Below are positions 56,636 through 64,000 of a stretch of DNA of 64,000 nucleotides, piece after piece. How positions within the stretch are numbered: position 1 is the stretch's first letter; every line of letters begins with the position of its first letter. This DNA is from Coleophoma eucalyptorum. Lineage: Eukaryota; Ascomycota; Leotiomycetes; Helotiales; Dermateaceae. Location of the stretch: assembly GCA_026120035.1 (NCBI GenBank), contig JALRME010000043.1, positions 62,001 through 126,000 of the forward strand, written 5' to 3'. Position numbers and translations under genes: made by a program. A model generated the notes under the pieces. That model saw only the letters and a list, made by a program, of their open reading frames with translations, was not told the origin of the DNA and ran no database searches.

Positions 56636-57812
56636 ATGTCATATGATCATCCGCACACTCCCCAGAGTCCTTCGAACCTGAGTTCTGCAAATCTTCCTCC
56701 AAAACCAACATCACCCCAAACCACCACATCTCTTCCGACACCCGCACACAGCATCAACGGAAGCCTGTCTTCCTCTCTAGGTTCCGACATGGCTTCAGAA
56801 CAAGCACAATTCGAAGACAGCTCCCATAAGCGCAAGCGCGATCTTGAGGATCATGGCGATCAAGAGCAGAAGAAGGTTCATGTCGAGGATAGCAGATTCG
56901 GTATTGATGACCTCCACATTGATGTTGGCCCAAAGTACCTTCTTTGCAAGACTCGTAAGGCTCCCTTCATTCTCGTTGATCTACACCTTCGCTGGTTGTA
57001 CCAGCGCAAAGTCAAGTTTTCTCTACATCACTGTAAGAAGTAATATGGTTAACACGGACTTTGCTCCTAGCTCATGAATACGTTCGACCCAATCCTACGC
57101 ATGATTTCTTTGCACTCTATGGTTTGTACGGAATCGCATCAACTGTTAGTAGGTTCAAACCTGATGGCGAGAAAAATGTTCTTCGGAAGAGTTACAAAGG
57201 CCAACTTAAAGCTGCTGGGATCAGCGGCACTTGGGACGCAGTCAAGAAAGATACCTTCTCGACGGAGGCGCTATTCGGGATGATGATGGTACCTCAAGAG
57301 GAGTGGGACATGCAGTTTCGAGGCAATGAGATCGAGAAAGGTATCCCAGAGATGGCGAGAAATAGCCTTGGCAAAGCTATGACTATGGCAAAGGGACATA
57401 TCTCGAGAGATGATTGGGACCACAAGGTACTTGGTGAATTGGTGGTTAAAGAGAAGACTGGTGCAGACAAAGCCCGTGTTGGCGTAAAGACAGCACATGC
57501 AGTTACACAGAACCCATCTGTCTCAAAGGCAGTCAAAGGGGAGATTCCCAGACCGAAGAGAAACATTAAGAAGCGTACCTATGGTGATACGAGTTTTGAG
57601 GGCTATGGCGAGGGTTATGTAGACGATGAACAAGAGCTTGACGATGGAGGATACTCTACTGGTGATGGTGGAGCGGGACAAAAGCGTAGAAAGAAGGTTG
57701 GTATCTCGCCAGATGTGGTGATCCTGAGACTGACAAACATCAGAACAACTCCAACAACCACGATGCATCGGGCGGTGGCAGCGCCTATGGTCCTGGGATG
57801 ATTGGGTCTTGA
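56636..57812 (+). CDS. rox3: Mediator complex subunit 19 (Med19/Rox3)
   Basis: Three exons, 56636-56954, 57071-57696 and 57744-57812, 337 residues. Med19 is a head/middle-module subunit of Mediator in the nucleus. After a Ser/Pro/Thr-rich N-terminus and a basic patch (HKRKRDLEDHG) comes the family signature GPKYLLCKT-P-HEYVRPNPTHDFFALYGL, which crosses the first intron, then GEKNVLRKSYKGQLKAAG. Further on are PQEEWDMQF and the basic cluster PRPKRNIKKRTYGD, with an acidic/Gly stretch and QKRRKK. The last intron uses a GTTGGT donor; splicing it replaces an unrelated tail by NNSNNHDASGGGSAYGPGMIGS, which agrees with the Gly-rich end expected. The last exon therefore has moderate confidence. Confidence 0.9.
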
Positions 57813-58539
57813 AACTCGGTAGCAGACCTTGTCAGCAGTCTCCCTCGATACCCTTAGCAAGCACGCACATGTTTGGTTCATCCAATCAGTGTTTGTGCTC
57901 TGCAGCATGAAATTGTCTTTGAGAGGATAGACGGTGGCATATGAAAGACATGGTGCATGTCGCCACTACTTCCAAAACTCTAGACAGCACAAACCACGGC
58001 ATAACGCCTGTGGTACGCATAGCGTTGGTCCTTGCACATACATGTATGATTGTATAAATGCGGCCTGGAATTAAGGCAATTTGAGTTAGCGGGCGTTTAG
58101 AGCAGAGCAGGACAACCGTAAGACTCGTTAGGGACAAAATGAGAATTCCCATGATTTTACCTGGGCTGTGCACTCGTGACCACTACCACCATTACCGTCC
58201 GGGGTCTGTGATCGGACAATTGATACCTTTGACAGTGATCGTACCATACCTTGGTTAATTATGGACCTATGGTTACTTTCTTTTTCCTAACTGTATCTAT
58301 ATCTTGTATGCAATGGCCATGCTCAATGACAGAACATCAACCCCATCTTCGCTGAAATTAGCCGACCATTTCCTTCTCAGAGCTTCGAAAGTCGTCGGGG
58401 TAGAGTCCGCTAGCGTGTTTTCGGCAAGTTGGCAACACATTGCAAGAGCTCCAGCACAAACATCGTCCGAACTTCTGTTCTACTTCGCATCTCTAGCATT
58501 CCCTCTTATCGTATTTCCTGGGCCAATTGATCGATTACA
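57813..58539. other. Intergenic region med19 to TRAP-alpha gene
   Basis: 727 bp with no supported gene; short frames on both strands are featureless. It contains the med19 3' UTR and the irc22-like promoter. Confidence 0.55.
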
Positions 58540-59498
58540 ATGGCTTTCTACAAGTTCTCAGCTCTTGCTCTCCTTGCTCTTCGCGCCATCAGCGTTTATG
58601 CTGCTGTAAGCTTCGAACCCTTTATTGTCGAAAGATGATCGTGTGCTAATGAGGTCACTATTATAGGATGCCGCAGCAGAAGAAGAGCTTGAGAGTCCCC
58701 CAACGACGCCAAACCTCAATGTCCAAGCAACTGCCTCATTTCCTCAATCTGAGGTTTTTGGCGTTAAGCTGATCAATGGTCATGCGACACAAGCTTTGGT
58801 CGAGATCCACAACAGCGAGAGTGAGCCAGTTCAGATCGCCGTTATTGGAGGATCTCTTTCTTCTACATTGCCATTGGGACCAGGCATGCACCCCAGCGCT
58901 GCTATCATTCGAAACCTTACCACCCGAAGCTACGACGTCGCAATCCCAGCTGGCGAGACCGCTTCGTTCCCCTATGCCTTCACCACCGACTTGAACCCAC
59001 AAGACCTCAAGTTGTCCCTGGTTGCTGTTGTTGGCAGCCAAGCTGGTGCCGTTTTCCAGCTTCAGGCCTATAACGGAACCGTCACAGTTGTCGAGGCAGC
59101 AACTAGCATTTTCGACCCTCAAATGTAAGTCAAGTCGCACATGTGCTCCTTCTCGACTAACACAGATTAGCATCTTCTTGTACCTTGTTCTCCTTGGAGC
59201 TTTCAGCGGAACCCTCTACTTTGTTTACAAGACCTGGATCGAGACTTTGTTCCCTCAAACCAAGCGTGGTGGAAAGGGTGGAGAGCGTGCCAAGCGTTCA
59301 TCTCTTGGAACCAAGAAGGCAGTTGATGTTAAGGACCAAGTCTCCGTCCTTGACGCCGATGGACCAGCTGTTATGAGCACCGGCGCAGCACAGAAGGCTT
59401 ACGATGAGAGCTGGATCCCACAGTCTCACATCAACCGCCCAACTGCCAAGCGCGTCAAGAGCGGAGCTTCAGCAAAGAAGATCAAGGTTACTGAATAA
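58540..59498 (+). CDS. irc22: TRAP-alpha / Irc22-like ER membrane protein
   Basis: Exons 58540-58605, 58667-59124 and 59171-59498, 283 residues. The first exon is exactly the signal peptide (MAFYKFSALALLALRAISVYAA). The lumenal part has the TRAP-alpha type beta-sandwich (GVKLINGHATQALVEIHN; IPAGETASFPYAFTTDLNPQ) with NLT and NGT sequons. One transmembrane helix follows (IIFLYLVLLGAFSGTLYFVY), then a basic cytosolic tail rich in Lys and Arg ending KKIKVTE. Mammalian TRAP-alpha is part of the translocon-associated complex; the yeast homologue is Irc22, with a poorly defined role. The third exon must begin at 59171 (TTAG), because the CAG six bases earlier breaks the helix frame. Confidence 0.92.
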
Positions 59499-59715
59499 GG
59501 GAGGGAATTGGTGCGGTGGATGCGAGATTAGTCTCATTTCAGTAATCAAGAAAATGGCAAGGTACAGCTATACAGTGTAGCTGCAGCCAGGATTATGTAT
59601 ATTACAACAAAAGTTTTGGCTTGTAGGAATTTACATATGGAGTGGCAATGATGGTTTCAGATGCAGGTGATTTTTTAATATCTTTTTATTTTATTTAAAA
59701 ACAGGTTTCCCTAAA

Positions 59716-60738
59716 TCATACGGAAGCACCAGCAGCACTCGCCTTGATTTCAGCCAAGGCCTCCTGTTTGGCCTTTAGAGCAGCAAAATTCCTCTGCATA
59801 GCATTGCGGGTGAACTCTGCACCCGTCACCATGGGGTACTTCTTCAGAGGACCCTGGATCTCCACATCCGTGCAAGGTTGGTTAAAGAAAGCTAAACTAT
59901 ATCTTGGGCCGTAGTAATCAACCTCGGGATCACAGGGGGTCTTGACGCGGTGGAAAGTCGACTTGAACCGATCATCAGACCAAGACATCAGCAAATCGCC
60001 AATGTTGCAGATGATCTCTCCTGGTGCTGGCTCAACCTTGGTCCACGTATCACCGAGGCCAAAACCCGTCGACACCTCTCGCCCAGGGCAGATCTCCAAC
60101 CCACTCTGGCCCGCCCGCTGGAACAGCAGCGTGACAAAATCCCAATCGACGTGCGCGCCCGCTCGATAATAACCATCCGGGACGGGCACCGTCTTATCCA
60201 CCTCGAAATAATGCAGCAGCCTTAACACGGTCTGTGTCTCCGGCCGCGAGATGTCATGCGCCTTGATAAAGAAATCGTCGTCGAAACCCAGGCCGCGGGC
60301 GAAGCAAACCATCAGCTTCTCACTCACGCCTTGCGCCTGTCGCATGAACTGGAGACTCTTCTCCTTGAACCCAGGCAAATCCTCGTCGGGGAGCCACAGC
60401 CCTTCCATATTGGCCCCGAACTGCATCTGATAGCTCTCCTTCTGGTCCGCCTTGCCCGTGCTGGGTCGGATCTGCGCGTTCTTCTCCCAGCCGGCATTCT
60501 TGGTTGTGAATGGCACTTTCCCTTTGGTGTCGTCGGACAGAGCAAAGAATGAGGCGGAGGTGTCGAACATGTCCTCAATATCGGCGAGGGCAATGCCGTG
60601 GTCGACCAGTCCGAAAAAGCCATCCGTCTCCGCGGCGTGGATTAACTCTGCCGTTATCTCATCGATGCGGCTGGGGAAGTCGTGCAGGGAGATCTTGGGG
60701 ATGGTTCGCTCGGCGTACTTTGTTTGTTCGGGAGCCAT
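59716..60738 (-). CDS. 2-oxoglutarate-Fe(II) dioxygenase (IPNS-like fold)
   Basis: One exon, 340 residues, the normal size. Non-haem iron oxygenases of this group hydroxylate or desaturate small molecules using 2-oxoglutarate and O2. The N-terminal DIOX_N block (IPKISLHDF; AAETDGFFGLVDHGI) precedes the jelly roll. The iron triad is His196 and Asp198 (AHVDWDFVTLLFQ) and His263 (FHRV), and the 2OG-binding Arg279-x-Ser281 lies in PRYSLAFF. No targeting signal. The substrate is not evident; relatives in fungi act on nucleobases, flavonoid-like or alkaloid compounds. The ATZ/TRZ-type amidohydrolase lies upstream on the same strand, so a shared pathway is possible. It converges on the irc22-like gene. 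Confidence 0.92.
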   Translation of the reverse strand: MAPEQTKYAERTIPKISLHDFPSRIDEITAELIHAAETDGFFGLVDHGIALADIEDMFDTSASFFALSDDTKGKVPFTTKNAGWEKNAQIRPSTGKADQKESYQMQFGANMEGLWLPDEDLPGFKEKSLQFMRQAQGVSEKLMVCFARGLGFDDDFFIKAHDISRPETQTVLRLLHYFEVDKTVPVPDGYYRAGAHVDWDFVTLLFQRAGQSGLEICPGREVSTGFGLGDTWTKVEPAPGEIICNIGDLLMSWSDDRFKSTFHRVKTPCDPEVDYYGPRYSLAFFNQPCTDVEIQGPLKKYPMVTGAEFTRNAMQRNFAALKAKQEALAEIKASAAGASV

Positions 60739-61680
60739 GATGCTGAGTCGCTGGACACCGGGGATGGGGCTGTGTTGTTGGGAGGAGAGGCGAGGAAGTT
60801 GGAATGCGGCTGAGCTGGGACGGGTCGGGTGGTATGCGTGTGTGTCGAGCTCGAGAGCCGTCCAAGCATGTGTCTACAGAGAAAAGCAGAAGGCATCGGG
60901 ACTGGTGACCGCTCAGGATCTTTTATATTAACGCAATGATACTAACAAAACATCCTCCCAAACCTCCTGGTGGAGATGCCCGACACTATTTGAACCCTCT
61001 CGGCCATGACACCCTCCATTCAGAGTGGTTCGATTCTACAATTTCTGGTGTGATGCAGTGGCTGCGGAGAGCTTTCTTCCCTTGTTTACCCCACCTTATC
61101 GTATGTGTTTTCGTGAACAGTGGTCTGACGGCCGTTTCCGTTCCTTATCGTTGGGCTCTGTGATTCGCGCTGGCATTCACGGTGGCGCCCGACCACGGCC
61201 GACAGGGCAGGGTCTTACTCGGCCGTCGCTTAACATGTGGCCGTTGACGTTGGGTCAGGTGCCGGCCAGCTGCGGTGAGGCGAGCGAGCGAGAGGGAGCT
61301 GATGATGGGAGCGGCAATGTGTTGTGCGGGGTGGCCTTCCCCTTGCTTTCCTCATCTCATCTGCAAAGTTGTCTTGAATTGCCGCAAAATGACACGCTGC
61401 ACTTTGCTTAGAAATTATTCGATAGTCCGTTGTTGGAACGAACCAGGAGGCTGTACTACCGACTGGGATGCTTGCATCCATGTAAAACGCTAACGACTAT
61501 CAACAAGTTCAAGATTTGAGACTCTTGGATGTCAGAGAGATAAGGATGTCACTTCAGCCCTATTCCAAACGCCTGGTTGCTGGAAACGTGGAGGTGGAGA
61601 TATGCAATACCGCCGGGGGGGGGGTGTTTCGAAAGACCAAGTGTTTCCAAGTGTTAGCCAAGAATCTTTATATTCAATGT
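60739..61680. other. Intergenic region between oxygenase and amidohydrolase genes
   Basis: 942 bp. It holds the promoter of the oxygenase gene and the 3' end of the amidohydrolase, with a run of ten G at 61615-61624. Frames on both strands lack features. Confidence 0.55.
61615..61624. repeat. Homopolymer, 10 consecutive G
   Basis: Ten consecutive G on the plus strand just beyond the 3' end of the amidohydrolase gene. Confidence 0.85.
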
Positions 61681-63272
61681 CTATACAAAATTCCATCCTT
61701 TCTTCTTTGCAGCCTTGATGCCAGATCTCTGTCTAATTCCCCTGATGGAACTCTTAGCAGCCTCGATGATTTCCTTCTCATCCAGCTTGACCAAATTCCC
61801 AGCATCAACCAGCAGTTCTCCATCAACAACCACTTTCTCTACATCTGCACCCGTACAAGAATACACAACTGTGGTCACCGGATCAAGTCCACCTTCCAAG
61901 ATTTGTGTCTCATCATATGGTGCCGAGTACAACTTCCCCGGGTCAACAACCACGAAATCTGCTTTCTTCCCCACCTCAAGACTTCCAATCTGATCTTGCA
62001 ACCCAAGAGCGCGAGCCCCATTGATCGTAGCCATCTCCAAAACTGCCTCGGCACCGACCAGTCCTGCATCCAGATTTGCTCCTTTATGAATGATTCCCGC
62101 TAGATGCATCTCGCGGAACATGTCGTACGTGTTCCCACACGGCGCACCATCCGTTCCGAGAGACACATTCACTCCAGCATCCAGCATCTGGGGCACTTTC
62201 GCAATCCCACTAGCAAGCTTACAATTACTGTTCGGGTTATGTGCCACCGTGGTGCCGCTCTGTCGAAGCAACGGTAGGTCCACAGCGAGATCCAAATTCA
62301 CCATATGTGCCAGAACCGTCTTGGGGCCGGTTAGTTTGGCTTGCTGGCAGAACTCTACAGGACTGCAGTTGTACATGTCTCTGTAGATGGTGAGATCTTT
62401 CGGTGCTTCCGCACAGTGCATCGTCAGGCCGATGTCATGCTCGCGACATGCCTCTCCGATGCCGCGGTGCGATGACAGCGGTGATCCTCGTGGGGTGCCC
62501 GCTGCGGCCCAGACGTGTAGGCGATCGTTGAACGACCCATGATGCCGACGGTGGGCTTCGAGCATGGAAGCAACTGACATGGATGAAACATCCTTGTCTC
62601 TTGGATCAGAAATGTTGAGCTTGGTATTGCTTTCTTCAAACTTCACGAGTTTTCCCTATTGCTCGTCAGCAAGCAGACTAGCAAGGTGCATAGGTATTTT
62701 TCGATGACAGGGAGAAAGAAAAAGAAGAAGGTAATAGTGTAGGGAATAGTTTGGCAGTAAGAACTTACAAGACACCCTCGGATTCCACTCTCACCCACAG
62801 CCCTCACGACATTCTCAAACCCGCTCCCATGAGTGAGCATGCTCTCAAGGAAGCACGTCGTGCCACTCTTCAACATCTCCGCAATGGTCAACCGCGCAGC
62901 CACATAGCCATCATCGGCAGCATAGCACGCCTCGAGCGGCCAGATAGCATCGCAGAGCCACGAGTGCAGCGGTAAGTCCTCAGCCAGTCCCCGCAGCAGC
63001 GACTGTGCGAGATGCGAATGGGTGTTCACTAGTCCTGGGATCACGATTTTGCGGTCTAGGTCCACGATATCTGGATTTTGCGGAGGCTGGTGGTATTTTG
63101 AGCTGATGCTGCTGCTTTTGCCTATGTCGATGATGCGCGAGCCTTGGACTACGATGGTGCCGTTTAGGATTATGTCTCGGGTGGTGTTGAGGGTTATGAT
63201 TGTTGCGTTGCAATACAGAGTTATCTTGTCAGCGCTGGGGACAGGGACGGCGGGAATAATTGAGGAATCCAT
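61681..63272 (-). CDS. ATZ/TRZ-type amidohydrolase (SAH/cytosine deaminase-like)
   Basis: Exons 63272-62769 and 62655-61681 on the minus strand, 492 residues. Metal-dependent amidohydrolase of the superfamily containing guanine deaminase, S-adenosylhomocysteine/MTA deaminase and triazine hydrolases. Key residues: His85 and His87 (NTHSHLAQS), His248 (LTMHCAEAP), His285 (VLAHMVNLD) and Asp337 (SLGTDGAPCGN). The C-terminal composite sheet is typical (GLQDQIGSLEVGKKADFVVVD). Start chosen at the first in-frame ATG (MDSSIIPAVPVP); the open frame further upstream has no ATG. The 113-bp intron joins RGCL to GKLVKF. It probably deaminates or dechlorinates an N-heterocycle; the exact substrate is open. 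The 2OG oxygenase lies downstream on the same strand. Confidence 0.92.
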
Positions 63273-64000
63273 CTTGTGAATAGTGGTGATGGTGATGGGA
63301 TAGTAATGAGGGCTTTGGATATGGAAATCCTGGGCGGAGTTTTGCTCCTTGGGACTCGAGCGTCTCTGAGTCTTGCTCGGTAAGGTATGCAAAGTATTGG
63401 TGTTGTCTCTTAGTCACTGAAGGCTGTGTGTCCCAGGTGGTGCTCGCTAAGCCCAAGAAATCCAACGACGGCGAAATATGTCAGTCTACATTCGTATCTC
63501 GCCGTCAAATATAAACTCACCGAGACGATAGGAACCCCCCGGCGCATTTCGCGTTTCCCATTGATCTTTATGGAGCCATCGACCTCCAATGCGACATGCA
63601 AGCCTCCCGCTAACCTACTTACCTTGGCTTACCTTAACTTCCTTTGGCTACGTACCCCACGTTTGAACGAACCATCGGTCCCCTCCGACCTGATAAGCTC
63701 TAAGCAGTCCCTCCTATTGGTCAATGCAACGCTCCAATGCCTTATCTATCGACAGCTTCCACCCATTGATTTTTTTTCTTTGGGAGATCGCTGGGAATTA
63801 TTTCGCCATTCCCCACTGCCATTCATTGTACTCCTGCAGTGTGATGTGAGCTTTGTTTGCCGATATAATGATATGCTGCTGGGAAGCATTGCATGGGTTC
63901 TTGACGGTAGCCCGTCCAGGGCATGGATATAAAGTCTGGATTTCATTCCCCCCTTTTAGCGGTAGGTGCGTCAGTTGAGTAGTTTTCCATTTCTATGGTT
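63273..64000. other. Right flank, promoter of amidohydrolase
   Basis: About 730 bp with no supported gene. A 168-codon open frame at 63426-63932 (+) has no domain or signal and its Leu/Ser/Pro composition looks accidental. Any neighbour lies outside the window. Confidence 0.5.

Noticed and set aside
60452..60931. 159-codon plus-strand frame
   Set aside because: Antisense to the first part of the 2OG oxygenase, which has all catalytic residues.
60975..61000. TTGAACCC sequence resembling a tRNA T-arm on the minus strand
   Set aside because: No acceptor stem, D arm or anticodon arm can be folded around it.
63426..63932. 168-codon frame at the right edge
   Set aside because: Overlaps the promoter of the amidohydrolase gene; no recognisable feature.
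1..64000. CRISPR arrays, operons, phage genes and intact transposons
   Set aside because: None seen; the window is an intron-bearing fungal nuclear segment.

Overview
The window is nuclear DNA of a filamentous ascomycete (Pezizomycotina). Nearly all genes carry short introns (mostly 46-68 bp, GTAAGT/GTATGT-type donors, TAG/CAG acceptors). The gene set (SSD1, Dcw1/Dfg5-type GH76, phospholipase B, Rds1-type ferritin-like protein, Irc22, Rox3, Nop4) is typical of that group. A Leotiomycete is my best guess from overall resemblance only. No bacterial operon, phage, CRISPR or intact transposon is visible. Gene models below were assembled by hand from reading frame, splice consensus and family conservation; most close exactly in frame.

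Layout. 1-11 kb is gene-poor: one SMP-30/gluconolactonase-type gene in otherwise featureless sequence. 11-17.7 kb holds, all on +, an aldo/keto reductase, an M20 amidohydrolase and an eight-exon amino-acid permease. 18.5-22.1 kb (-) is a large AT-hook/BRCT nuclear protein. 23.9-28.6 kb (+) holds two cell-surface enzymes, phospholipase B and a GH76 alpha-1,6-mannanase-like protein, both with GPI-like tails. 30.5-34.4 kb holds an intron-containing tRNA-Ala, a small eight-cysteine secreted protein (-) and, divergent from it, an unrecognised 506-residue secreted protein (+). 35.2-37.7 kb has a URA1-like class 1A dihydroorotate dehydrogenase converging on a ferritin-like Rds1-type protein.

39.1-46 kb is a divergent pair, SSD1 (-) and the mRNA-export factor GLE1 (+). 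46.5-50.5 kb has a divergent GH1-family enzyme (+) converging on an MFS transporter (-). 51-53.1 kb has two short + genes: a Csh3/Lsb-like C-terminal-domain protein with an 18-nt microexon, and a small secreted protein. 53.3-57.8 kb is the divergent pair NOP4 (-) and mediator subunit MED19/ROX3 (+). 58.5-63.3 kb holds a TRAP-alpha/Irc22 ER membrane protein (+), then a 2OG-Fe(II) oxygenase and an ATZ/TRZ-type amidohydrolase in tandem on -.

Themes. Core RNA and growth genes (SSD1, GLE1, NOP4, MED19) lie in the right half beside surface and secreted proteins. The most informative detail is in SSD1: its disordered N-terminus carries five NDR-kinase consensus sites and three kinase-docking motifs, so the RAM/MOR pathway input to this translational repressor can be read directly from the sequence. 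The most novel coding content is the divergent secreted pair at 31.4-34.4 kb. No clearly new multi-gene system was found.
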